A stretch of 51,661 nt of DNA from Gammaproteobacteria bacterium (GTDB lineage Bacteria; Pseudomonadota; Gammaproteobacteria; HK1): assembly GCA_022826505.1 (NCBI GenBank), contig JAJDUQ010000344.1, forward strand, positions 1 to 51,661. The letters run 5' to 3'. Below are positions 24,722 to 32,632 of the stretch, one piece after another. Under the pieces are notes generated by a model. The model was not told the origin of the DNA. It was given only the letters and a program-made list of their open reading frames with translations, and did not search any database. The position numbers and the translations under genes were made by a program. Position 1 is the stretch's first letter. Every line of letters starts with the position of its first letter.

Positions 24722-25975
24722 TCAGCCTTGTGGCGTCGGCGACACGCCCAGCAGCTCGTTCAGCAACCGCACGTCGTCGTCCTCGAGTACGAGCTGTGCA
24801 CCCCGGGCCCGTTCCTGGATGTGGTTCGCGAACAGCCGGGCGATTTCCTCCGCGCCGACCTCAACGTCTCCGAGCGCACAGCCCTGGAGGAACAGTCCCC
24901 GGGTCACGAACCCGAACGGTTGACGGGCGACAGGCGTTCCATCCTCGATGGCCCGGTCCCGGGCGTTCCTCGTCAGCTCGGTGAGAGTCTTGCGCTGACC
25001 GCTTTGCGCCGCCAGCGCCCCGAACAAAGCCTGGTACTGCCTCGGGTGCAACCGGGGAAGTCCGACCACGACATAGAGCCGCTCGACGAGGTCGCGCATC
25101 GGCTCGGTCAGCTCACCCAGGTAGTTCGGCGCCTTGTGACGCCGCAGGTCGTAGACGAACCCCGGTGGGATGCGCGAAACCCGTACGTTGCTGTCCACCA
25201 CCTCGCGAAGGAAGTTCTTGAACCCGCCCGTGCCGAGCCAGTCCGATTCACGCACGATCGGCCAGCGCTGTTGAATCCGCATCGCGAGCGAGCCGATGAC
25301 CACCGGCTCCGACGCGGCGACCAGCGCCTCGTCGATCATGGTCTTGATGTCTGCGCGGATGGCGTCGAGGTCGCCATCGACATCGGCTGACGCTCGGACA
25401 GGGTCGTTCGGCTCCGGCGAGGGGCCGCCGGCCGCCGCGACGCGTTCGGTGCCATTGCCCACTACCGGCTCGAAGTCTTCCATGTCGATGACGACATCGC
25501 AGCACGAGCGGAACGCGGCCGCGGTCTGCTGGTTGGCCAGGATCGACGTGACCCGGTCGTGGGCACGCAAACGCAACGCCACCGGGGTGAAATCCGCATC
25601 CGACGACAGGAGCACGAACTCGTCGAACCGCGTCCGGTGTCCGATGGTGTCGGCGATGTCGAGCGTCATGACGATATCGGCGCTGTTCTTCCCCGACGTC
25701 GTCAGCGGCGGGCAGTCCACCACCTGAAAGCCCGAGCGCACGAAGTAGGCCCGAAAGGGCCGCATCCGCTCGGGCGACCCGTAGCACCGGCGGATCAGAA
25801 TGGAGCGCTCGCCCATCAGATCATCCCGCTCGGTGACGTAGGCGCCTGACTCGATCCATGGCATCCATCGCGACGGATTGGCGAACCGCCGGGCGACGGA
25901 TTCCGAGTAGTCGTTGAGAAGGCTCAGGTACACATTGTCGAAGTCGATGAACAGTGCGGTCTTGATTCGGTTCAT
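24722..25975 (-). CDS. NYN-domain ribonuclease with OST-HTH/LOTUS domain (LabA/DUF88-like)
   Basis: 417 residues. The N-terminal PIN-like NYN domain has TALFIDFDNVYLSLL, NSADIVMTLDIADTIGHRTR and FVLLSSDADFTPVALRLRAH, with the expected acidic triad. After a short acidic linker, an OST-HTH (LOTUS) domain reads VVIGSLAMRIQQRWPIVRES then WLGTGGFKNFLREV. A further C-terminal alpha-helical region from about 300 onward is not recognised. Such proteins are predicted RNA-processing or RNA-decay nucleases. The start ATG (25973-25975) begins right at the domain. It lies downstream of the NERD gene on the same strand (127-bp gap), so the two may form an operon. Confidence 0.85.
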   Translation of the reverse strand: MNRIKTALFIDFDNVYLSLLNDYSESVARRFANPSRWMPWIESGAYVTERDDLMGERSILIRRCYGSPERMRPFRAYFVRSGFQVVDCPPLTTSGKNSADIVMTLDIADTIGHRTRFDEFVLLSSDADFTPVALRLRAHDRVTSILANQQTAAAFRSCCDVVIDMEDFEPVVGNGTERVAAAGGPSPEPNDPVRASADVDGDLDAIRADIKTMIDEALVAASEPVVIGSLAMRIQQRWPIVRESDWLGTGGFKNFLREVVDSNVRVSRIPPGFVYDLRRHKAPNYLGELTEPMRDLVERLYVVVGLPRLHPRQYQALFGALAAQSGQRKTLTELTRNARDRAIEDGTPVARQPFGFVTRGLFLQGCALGDVEVGAEEIARLFANHIQERARGAQLVLEDDDVRLLNELLGVSPTPQG

Positions 25976-26102
25976 CCGATTGTCATCCGGGACGCGCCGA
26001 GCGGGCGGTCGCGCTCGGGACCATGAGGTCGGCCGGAGACCCGGCGAGCGACGCACGGGCGATTGTCATGCAGCGGCGGAAGGTGCCGGATCGGAGACAG
26101 CC

Positions 26103-26837
26103 TCATGTTTCGATGTGTCGGGACGACCCGAGGTCCCAGACCATCCGCTCGATCCTTTTCGAATCGGCAAAGCACTCCACGGCGCAGCCTTGCCGGCGTT
26201 CTTCGCGCAGCACACGCCAGAACGTCTTCTCGTCGAACACCTTCACCGGCTCGCCCTGCGAGTCGCGATCGCTTTCGTACCGGCTATCGGTACGTTCGCC
26301 AATCACCAGCGCGGCGCGCACCGGGAGAGACGTCTTCAGATGACGGCGAACCCGCCGCGCGTTGTTCGCTGCCTGGGCCAACGCCGCGGGAAACCGGCGC
26401 GACTCCAGCCGGTGCGCCTTGGTCTCCACGACCCGGACTCCCGCGGGCGTCATCACCACGTGGTCGATGTTCCCCGAGCCGCCGAGCGCCTCTTTGACGT
26501 CGTGCGCAAACGCGCACCCGTGCTCGACGAGGGCGTGCTCGATGACGTCGCCCACCCGGCGCTCCGCGTCCCACCCCGCGCGCCATGTGGACTCGATGCG
26601 CCTGCCGAACCGGTACAGCGCCCCACACAGCGCCCCACCCACCAGAACCATCACCGCGACCATCCCCCAGGCCGCAATCGTCCCGTCCAGCGCATCGAGG
26701 ATCGGAAGACCGCGCAGTGTGAAACCGAGCCCGAAGCCGATGCCAGCCATCGCGAGTGTGCCGACCGAGAAGACTTGCCGCTGCATCTCCCAGCGAAGCC
26801 AGCTCCCCGCCGCGTTCTTCCGTCTCGTTTCCTTCAT
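26103..26837 (-). CDS. Membrane-anchored NERD (nuclease-related) domain protein
   Basis: 244 residues. Two hydrophobic segments near the N terminus (FSVGTLAMAGIGFGLGFTL and TIAAWGMVAVMVLVGGALCG) predict a membrane anchor. The NERD domain follows: WRAGWDAERRVGDVIEHAL, then the nuclease-like core GNIDHVVMTPAGVRVVETKA with D...ExK residues. The C terminus contains VFDEKTFWRVL. NERD proteins are proposed nucleases of the PD-(D/E)xK superfamily, seen alone, in plasmids and near helicases in defence islands. The start at 26835-26837 has GAGGA close upstream; longer in-frame starts exist. It precedes the NYN-LOTUS gene. Confidence 0.8.
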   Translation of the reverse strand: MKETRRKNAAGSWLRWEMQRQVFSVGTLAMAGIGFGLGFTLRGLPILDALDGTIAAWGMVAVMVLVGGALCGALYRFGRRIESTWRAGWDAERRVGDVIEHALVEHGCAFAHDVKEALGGSGNIDHVVMTPAGVRVVETKAHRLESRRFPAALAQAANNARRVRRHLKTSLPVRAALVIGERTDSRYESDRDSQGEPVKVFDEKTFWRVLREERRQGCAVECFADSKRIERMVWDLGSSRHIET

Positions 26838-27128
26838 GTTCCTCGTCCCTGGGGCCAACGCGTCGTCGCTCGCATGGAGCGGCGGGTTCGGCCCGAACCA
26901 CACACGATGACGCAACGACGAAAGGCTTGCGTTGACCTCCTGGCCTTGGCCGCGCTTGTCGCCAGCTTCGCCCTCCGGGTGTCTCGATAACCCTACGCGG
27001 CCCGATGCGTATTGCTCGCCTCGGGACTGACGGAGTCGGGGCTCAGCCGGCCCTGCTTCACCAGGCGGCTCTTGCAGGCTTTCCCGGGTTGTTTCGATCC
27101 AACGACTTACGCAGCACCGCACCCTTGC

Positions 27129-28058
27129 TCAGCGCTGCATCCCCCAACGGTACACGGTGCGCAGCTCGACGTTCCTGAAGATGACGTTCTCCACCGTGAT
27201 TCCGATGAGGATCACGGTGAACAGGCCCGCGAAGACGTGGGCGGTCTCGAGGTTCTGGCTGTTCTCGTAGATGAACCACCCGAGGCCGCCGCTGCCCGAC
27301 GAGGCCCCGAAGACCAGCTCGGCGCCGATCAGGGTCCGCCACGAGAACGCCCAGCCGATCTTCATTCCCGACAGGATCGACGGCAGGGCGGCCGGGATGA
27401 GGATCTTCATCACGTAGCGGATGTTCCGCAGCCCGTAGTTCTGCCCGATCATCCGCAGCGTCTCGCTCACCGACTGGAACCCGGTGTGGGTGCTGAGCGC
27501 CACCGCCCACAGCACGGAGTGGATGGTGACGAACACGATGCTCGCGGTGCCGAGACCGAACCACAGCATCGCGAGCGGCAGCAGCGCGATGGCCGGCAGC
27601 GGGTTGAACATCGCGGTGCAGGTCGAGAGGAAGTCCGCGCCGATGCGCTGGGCGCTCGCCCACAGCACGAGCGCGGCGGAGAGCGCGAGGCCGACCGAGT
27701 AGCCGATCAGCAATGTGCTGATCGAGAACCAGATCTTGCGGATCAGATCGCTGTCGACGAGCGACAGCCACAGCGCCTCGGCCGAGGTGGAAAACCGCGG
27801 GAACATCAGAGGTTCGACGTCGAGGGCGACCGTGTACACCTGCCAGGCGACCACGAGGCCGAGAAGAATGGTGGCCTTGCGCACCCCGTTGATGTTCCAG
27901 ACCCGCTCGATCCAGGACAGCTTGCGTTCGACATCGCCAATCTCGGCCTGGCCGAGCGTCTCGACCTCGAACTCGGGGCGGATGTAGATGTCCGGACGCT
28001 TCGCATCGCTCATCGGAGCGCCGCCCATCGGGCTGCCGCCGGTCGCCGCATCGCTCAT
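27129..28058 (-). CDS. NitT/TauT-type ABC transporter permease (second copy)
   Basis: 309 residues with six predicted membrane segments and the SsuC/TauC-type features: NPLPAIALLPLAMLWFGLGT, YVMKILIPAALPSILSGMKI (EAA loop) and WRTLIGAELVFGASSGSGGL. An N-terminal cytoplasmic extension of about 60 residues is shared with the neighbouring permease. The ATG overlaps the upstream permease stop (ATATGA). It is a paralogue of 28055-28957, so the importer probably uses a heterodimeric membrane pair. The substrate is unknown; the family imports nitrate, sulfonates, thiamine precursors and similar organic ligands. Confidence 0.88.
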   Translation of the reverse strand: MSDAATGGSPMGGAPMSDAKRPDIYIRPEFEVETLGQAEIGDVERKLSWIERVWNINGVRKATILLGLVVAWQVYTVALDVEPLMFPRFSTSAEALWLSLVDSDLIRKIWFSISTLLIGYSVGLALSAALVLWASAQRIGADFLSTCTAMFNPLPAIALLPLAMLWFGLGTASIVFVTIHSVLWAVALSTHTGFQSVSETLRMIGQNYGLRNIRYVMKILIPAALPSILSGMKIGWAFSWRTLIGAELVFGASSGSGGLGWFIYENSQNLETAHVFAGLFTVILIGITVENVIFRNVELRTVYRWGMQR

Positions 28059-28957
28059 ATCGTCTGCATTCCCCAGCGACCGACGGTGCGCAGCTCGATA
28101 TTGCGGAACACCACGTTCTCGACCGTGATCCCGACCAGGATGACGGTGAACAGGCCCGCGAACACGAACGGGATCTGGAGGTCCATCTGGTTGGCGAAGA
28201 TGAACCAGCCGAGGCCGCCCTCCCCGGTCCCCTCGGTGTCGACCACCGCCCCGCCGAAGACCAGCTCCGCCGCGATCAGGGTGCGCCATGCGTACGCCCA
28301 CCCGATCTTCATGCCGGTGAGGATGGAGGGGAACGCGGCCGGGATGAGGAGCTTCACCACGTACAGGATGCCGCGCAGCCCGTAGTTGCGCCCGACCATG
28401 CGCTGGGTGTCACTCACTCCCATGAACCCGGTGTGCATGTTGAGCGCCACCGGCCACACCACCGAGTGCAGCAGGGTGAACACGATGGCGTCGGCCCCGA
28501 GCCCGAACCAGAGCATCGCCATCGGGAGCAGCGCGATGGCCGGCAACGGGTTGAGCATCGCGGTCAGCGTGCTCAGCAGGTCGCTGCCGAAACGGGTCGC
28601 GACCGCGAGCGTGGTGAGCACGGTGGCGATTGCAATCCCGATGACGTAGCCGGCGAGCAGGATCTTGATCGAGTTCCAGATCATGTAGAGCAACTGCTCG
28701 CCCATCAGCGCGGTGAACAGCGCCGCGCCGGTGGAGGAGAACGTCGGGAGCAGGTACTCGGAGATGCCGCCGAACTGCGTGTACAGCTCCCAGGCGACCA
28801 CCAGGGCCACGAGGATGGAGAGCTTGCGGACGGAGTTGAGGTTCGAGAAGCGCTCCCACGCCGAGAGCCGGCGCGCGACGTCGCCGGTCTGCGCGGAACC
28901 GAGACCTGCCGCCTCGAACTCGTCGCGCAGGTGGATCGCGGGCGCGCGTTCAGGCAT
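28055..28957 (-). CDS. NitT/TauT-type ABC transporter permease (first copy)
   Basis: 300 residues, homologous to the next gene throughout: NPLPAIALLPMAMLWFGLGA, LLIPAAFPSILTGMKIGWAY and WRTLIAAELVFGGAVV. It begins MPERAPAIHLRDEFEAAG at ATG 28955-28957, inside the third copy of a 60-bp repeat. Its stop overlaps the next permease start by 4 nt. The N-terminal extension before the first membrane segment is unusual in length for SsuC-like proteins but is shared by both copies, which supports it being real. Confidence 0.88.
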   Translation of the reverse strand: MPERAPAIHLRDEFEAAGLGSAQTGDVARRLSAWERFSNLNSVRKLSILVALVVAWELYTQFGGISEYLLPTFSSTGAALFTALMGEQLLYMIWNSIKILLAGYVIGIAIATVLTTLAVATRFGSDLLSTLTAMLNPLPAIALLPMAMLWFGLGADAIVFTLLHSVVWPVALNMHTGFMGVSDTQRMVGRNYGLRGILYVVKLLIPAAFPSILTGMKIGWAYAWRTLIAAELVFGGAVVDTEGTGEGGLGWFIFANQMDLQIPFVFAGLFTVILVGITVENVVFRNIELRTVGRWGMQTI

Positions 28958-29078
28958 GGGGCGCGACCCCCGTTTCGGCAGCGCTCGGGTTCGGGGCGGC
29001 AGGTGCGTGCTCAGGCATGCGGGGTTGCCCCGTTTCGGCAGCACTCGCGGCCTGAGCGGCAGACACGCGCTCAGGCAT
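28950..29078 (-). CDS. Small bridging ORF created by a triplicated gene junction
   Basis: A 42-codon frame that starts at the ATG overlapping the ATPase stop and ends at a TGA overlapping the permease start. It reads MPERVSAAQAASAAETGQPR followed by a second, similar unit MPEHAPAAPNPSAAETG. It exists because the ATPase-stop/permease-start junction has been duplicated in tandem. It may serve to carry ribosomes from the ATPase to the permease. No independent function is suggested. Confidence 0.35.
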   Translation of the reverse strand: MPERVSAAQAASAAETGQPRMPEHAPAAPNPSAAETGVAPHA

Positions 29079-29079
29079 G
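28951..29079. repeat. 60-61 bp tandem repeat spanning an ATPase/permease junction
   Basis: The word CAGGCATG recurs at about 28951, 29012 and 29072, with shared flanks (CGTTTCGGCAG between copies). Two full units of 60-61 bp plus the start of a third are seen. Each contains the same stop-overlaps-ATG arrangement. Confidence 0.75.
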
Positions 29080-29916
29080 CGGCGCCGCCTCCTCCTCGAG
29101 GATGCGATCCGCGAACAGCATGTCGTGGATACGCTGCTGGAGCCCGGAGAACTCCTCCTCGCCGACATTCCCGTGGCCGAGATGATGGGCGTTGAGCTCC
29201 GCCTTCACCTGCCCGGGATGCGGCGACATCACGAGGATGCGACTGCCGACGATGCACGCCTCCTCGATGGAGTGGGTGACGAAGAGCACCGTGAAGTGGG
29301 TGTCCTCCCACAGTTGCAGGAGCTCCTCCTGCATCTGGCGCCGGGTGAGCGCGTCGAGCGCCGCGAACGGCTCGTCCATCAGCAGGATGTCCGGCTCCAT
29401 CGCCATGCCGCGGGCGATGGCCACGCGCTGCTTCATGCCGCCGGAGAGCATGTGGGGATAGGTGTCCTCGAACCGGTCGAGCTTCACCTTGCGGATGTAC
29501 TGCCGTGCGATGTCGTCGGCCTCCTCGCCGGTCGCGCACCGCCCGCCGTTGGTCAGGGCGAAGGTGATGTTCTGCCGGACGGTCTTCCACGGCAGGAGCT
29601 GGTCGAACTCCTGGAAGACCATGACCCGATCGGGGCCCGGGTCCGAGATCGTGCGCCCCTTGAGTCGCATCTCGCCCTCCACCGGATGGAGGTAGCCGGC
29701 GACCCCCTTGAGCAGGGTCGACTTGCCGCACCCGGAGGGACCGAGCAGGACGAAACGATCGGAGGGATACACCTGGAACCCGACCCGATAGGTCGCGGTA
29801 ATCAGGTGCTCCTTCGTCTTGTACTGGAGGGTGACGCCGTCGACGTCGAGGATGGGGGCAGGCGCCGCGGCGGAAGCCGGTCCCGCCGCGGCGCTGCCGT
29901 TACCTGCACCGGCCAT
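29071..29916 (-). CDS. NitT/TauT-type ABC transporter ATP-binding protein
   Basis: 281 residues with VLLGPSGCGKSTLLKGVAGY (Walker A), MVFQEFDQLLPWKTV (Q-loop), MLSGGMKQRVAIARGMAM (signature), LLMDEPFAALDALTR (Walker B/D-loop) and FVTHSIEEA (switch His). An Ala/Gly-rich leader of about 20 residues precedes the domain. The gene starts 4 nt after the binding-protein stop. Its TGA lies in the first copy of the junction repeat before the permease genes. Confidence 0.92.
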   Translation of the reverse strand: MAGAGNGSAAAGPASAAAPAPILDVDGVTLQYKTKEHLITATYRVGFQVYPSDRFVLLGPSGCGKSTLLKGVAGYLHPVEGEMRLKGRTISDPGPDRVMVFQEFDQLLPWKTVRQNITFALTNGGRCATGEEADDIARQYIRKVKLDRFEDTYPHMLSGGMKQRVAIARGMAMEPDILLMDEPFAALDALTRRQMQEELLQLWEDTHFTVLFVTHSIEEACIVGSRILVMSPHPGQVKAELNAHHLGHGNVGEEEFSGLQQRIHDMLFADRILEEEAAPHA

Positions 29917-29920
29917 GGAT

Positions 29921-30937
29921 TCAACTGCCGTCCTGGTCGTAGTTGTTCTCCCAGTAGTAGTCCTTCCAGCTCTCGGCCTTGTTCTTGATCGCGCCGACGC
30001 TCAGGAGAAACTCGGCGAACTGCATGGTGCGCTCGGGCTGCACCGAGTAGTCCATCTCGCCCAGGGTGGTGAGCATCTTGATCACGTCGTCCTTGTCGAG
30101 CTTGGACTTGGTGAAGCGGTGGTAGAGCTCGGCCCCGCGCTTCTTGTCCTCGTTGATCCAGTCGATCGCGGTGCGGAACGATTTCCACACGCACTCGTAG
30201 AGCCCGGGGTTCTCGGTCTTCCACCTCTCGGTGTTGTACATCGCGACGGTGGAGTGGCGCCCGCCGAGCACGTCGTATGAAGTGATGACGTTGTGGGCCT
30301 TGCCGCTCTGGAGTTCCTGCCACGAGGTGGGCAGGGTCGCGAAGTGGCTCTTCACCGCCTGGCCGCCGGCGAGCAACGCTGCGACCGCGGAGGGGTGCTT
30401 CATCGACACCGTCAGATCGTCGAGCTTGTCGAACTGGTCCTGACCCCACTTCTTGGCCGCCGCCATCTGCAGCACCCGGGCCTGGATGGACACCTTCACC
30501 GAGGGCGTCGCGATCTTGTGGTCCTCGGCCTCGAGATAGTCTTCGAGCTTCTTGACGTTCTGGTCGTTGGTGTTGAGCTTGAGCGGCATCGCGGCGAGGT
30601 TGGTCATCGCGCGCACGTTCAGCTTGCCCCGGGTCTTGTCCCAGATGGTGAGCAACGGGCCGATGCCGCCGGCCGCGAAGTCCACGTTGCCGGACAGCAG
30701 CGCCTGGTTGACCGCGGCGCCGCCGCTGAAGCGGTGCATGGAGACCTTGACGTCCCCCAGCCCCGCGTCCTTCGCGCACGCCTCGACCAGCTTCTGGTCG
30801 ACGACCACGTGCATCGGCAGATAGAGCAGACCGAACTGCTGGGCGAATCGCACCTGATCGGCCTCCGCCGACACGTTGACGCTCGTGCCGGCGAGCACCG
30901 CGGCGGCGATCGCGCCGGTGATGTTTCGCATTCTCAT
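29921..30937 (-). CDS. NitT/TauT-type ABC transporter substrate-binding protein
   Basis: 338 residues with a signal peptide (RNITGAIAAAVLAGTSVNVSA) and the NMT1/SsuA-like fold markers VRFAQQFGLLYLPMHVVVDQ, SGGAAVNQALLSGNVDFAAG and KIATPSVKVSIQARVLQMAA. It is the first gene of a four-gene minus-strand operon (binding protein, ATPase, two permeases). AGGAGG stands 6 nt before the ATG at 30937. The ligand is not deducible; sulfonates, nitrate or pyrimidine precursors are possible for the family. Confidence 0.88.
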   Translation of the reverse strand: MRMRNITGAIAAAVLAGTSVNVSAEADQVRFAQQFGLLYLPMHVVVDQKLVEACAKDAGLGDVKVSMHRFSGGAAVNQALLSGNVDFAAGGIGPLLTIWDKTRGKLNVRAMTNLAAMPLKLNTNDQNVKKLEDYLEAEDHKIATPSVKVSIQARVLQMAAAKKWGQDQFDKLDDLTVSMKHPSAVAALLAGGQAVKSHFATLPTSWQELQSGKAHNVITSYDVLGGRHSTVAMYNTERWKTENPGLYECVWKSFRTAIDWINEDKKRGAELYHRFTKSKLDKDDVIKMLTTLGEMDYSVQPERTMQFAEFLLSVGAIKNKAESWKDYYWENNYDQDGS

Positions 30938-31300
30938 GATGGTCCTCCTGGTAACTCCATGATGGATCCTGCGCCTTTCCGCGCACGAAATTCCGGCGTC
31001 GTGGCACCGGCTTCGGCGAACGAGCAGGGCGATGCTAGCGAGCATTTCCCACCAAGTCACGGCTATGGACGCGGATGGGTGCACATCCCGTTTGTGGCAC
31101 CCCCGGACCGAGGGTGTCCCGCCCTCGCAAACGAGGCCAAGATGCCCTCGGTCCCGGGAAGCTCCCGAGACCGAGACGAGGGCTCTCGCAAGCCATACGT
31201 ACACCCGACGCGGACCGGCCTGCGTTTGGCGTGGTGTGGTGTTCGACGCACGACGGCGCGGAAACGCCGATCCCGGGCAATGAACGCTACACTTCGCGCC
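30938..31300. other. Intergenic region upstream of the NitT-type operon, with a nested hairpin
   Basis: 363 bp between divergent genes. Apart from the inverted repeat at 31105-31154, I see no gene. Promoters for the binding-protein gene (minus) and the lipoprotein gene (plus) presumably lie here. Confidence 0.4.
31105..31154. repeat. Nested inverted repeat (extragenic hairpin)
   Basis: GGACCGAGGG (31105-31114) pairs with CCCTCGGTCC (31145-31154). The 30-nt interior holds a second small stem, CCTCG-CAAA-CGAGG. The two-level structure resembles dispersed extragenic repeats rather than a simple terminator. Confidence 0.6.
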
Positions 31301-32026
31301 ATGCGCTCGCTCGTCTTCGGTCTCGCCGTTCTCTTCCTCGGTGGCTGCGTCGAATACCGCGAATCGCTGGTGCTCGAACGAGACGGCTCGGGTACGGTGG
31401 TGATGGCAATCGGGGTCCAGGAGGCGTTGCTGCGCGCGGCCGAGGTCGCCGAGTCGGGGATGTACGATCCCGCGTCCGCCCTCGACTCGCTGCGCGCACA
31501 GCAGGGACTGCAGGTCATCGAGAGTCGGACCGAGACACGGGAAGGTACGCGCTGGCTGCACCTCGTGCTCACGTTCGAATCTCCCGCCGCCCTGAACGGA
31601 ATCGACCGAATCGAACAGTACCGGGGACTGTTCGGCCATTTCGTGCTGGCGGAGAATTCCGCCGGCCAGCGCGTGTTTACTCGCACGATTCGGGCCGACC
31701 TCCCCGAGACGATCCAGGAGTCGTTCCTGACCTCGCTTCTCGCACCGATGCTCGCCAAGTATCCATGGAGCTACGAGGCACGATTCCCGTCCAGGGTGGT
31801 GGAGTCGAACGGGGGAAAGTCCACCGGGTCGGCGGACGACGCGCAACTCGTGCAGTGGGGGTTCAACTTCGGAGACCTCGTCGCCGAGCCCCGAGTGATG
31901 CGCGCCACATTCGCCCGGACCGGCCTGGGGCCTGCCGGCATCGCGGTGGGCGTCACGCTGATGGTGATCGGCATCGTGGTGGTGCAGGTCCTCCAGAGAC
32001 ACCGCAAGCGTGCCCTCGCTTCCTGA
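31301..32026 (+). CDS. Predicted lipoprotein with C-terminal membrane helix
   Basis: 241 residues. MRSLVFGLAVLFLGGC is a compact lipoprotein signal with the lipid Cys at position 16. The body is soluble (VEYRESLVLERDGSGTVVMA, RTETREGTRWLHLVLTFES), and a hydrophobic helix GIAVGVTLMVIGIVVVQVL precedes a basic tail. The layout is loosely like LppM-type proteins, but I do not recognise the family with confidence. I chose the ATG at 31301 because it places the signal at the N terminus; an in-frame ATG at 31280 would add seven residues. Function unknown. Confidence 0.7.
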   Translation: MRSLVFGLAVLFLGGCVEYRESLVLERDGSGTVVMAIGVQEALLRAAEVAESGMYDPASALDSLRAQQGLQVIESRTETREGTRWLHLVLTFESPAALNGIDRIEQYRGLFGHFVLAENSAGQRVFTRTIRADLPETIQESFLTSLLAPMLAKYPWSYEARFPSRVVESNGGKSTGSADDAQLVQWGFNFGDLVAEPRVMRATFARTGLGPAGIAVGVTLMVIGIVVVQVLQRHRKRALAS

Positions 32027-32038
32027 GCACACCATCGA

Positions 32039-32467
32039 TCAGTGTACCGTCTCCCGCGTCGGCGCCGGCCGGACGACGCCTTCCGGGTCCGGAGACGCAT
32101 GATGGATGACCATCTTCCATCCCCGCTCGGTACGCCGGTAGACGTTGGTGGCGACAACCGTGCCCTGCTGCTCGAACCGCTCTCCGAAGCGGATGACCTC
32201 GTGGAGACAGTGCACCGCGACATCGGTGCCGGTGGTCGGCGCAACACCCACCCGCTCGAACCGCAGTCGCTGGCCCCCCTCGAAGATCGCACGCCAACTC
32301 TCCAGAATCACGTCGATGTCGTCGAGCCGAGGGCCGCCGGGATGAATGCAGGAGACCTCGGCCTCGTGGTCCCAGATCCTGGCCATCGCGTCGAGGTCCC
32401 TGCGTTCGAATGCATCGTAGAACGCGGCCTCGGCGGCTTCGGGAGTCTCGTAGCGAACGTCTGACAT
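32039..32467 (-). CDS. SnoaL-like / NTF2-fold protein
   Basis: 142 residues starting MSDVRYETPEAAEAAFYDAF, then ERRDLDAMARIWDHEAEVSC, IHPGGPRLDDIDVILESW and GWKMVIHHASPDPEG. This is the cone-shaped SnoaL_3/DUF4440 type fold, used for small-molecule binding or isomerisation. The open frame continues upstream to 35977 on the opposite strand of the protease gene, but that part is a shadow. The ATG at 32465-32467 begins the domain. The stop is 12 nt from the convergent lipoprotein gene's stop. Substrate unknown. Confidence 0.8.
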   Translation of the reverse strand: MSDVRYETPEAAEAAFYDAFERRDLDAMARIWDHEAEVSCIHPGGPRLDDIDVILESWRAIFEGGQRLRFERVGVAPTTGTDVAVHCLHEVIRFGERFEQQGTVVATNVYRRTERGWKMVIHHASPDPEGVVRPAPTRETVH

Positions 32468-32632
32468 TTGGAGTGGTCTCCGGTGGAGGACGAACGGGTC
32501 GTCTATCGCTCGGCGCCCTGTCGCGCCCGGGATGGGCGACGGGGTTCGAGACTGGAAGCTCTGTCGATTGTCAGCGGCACGCGGGCCATCGTACCCTTCC
32601 CTTCCGGCCGGTTCGAATTGCTCCGGGAGGCC

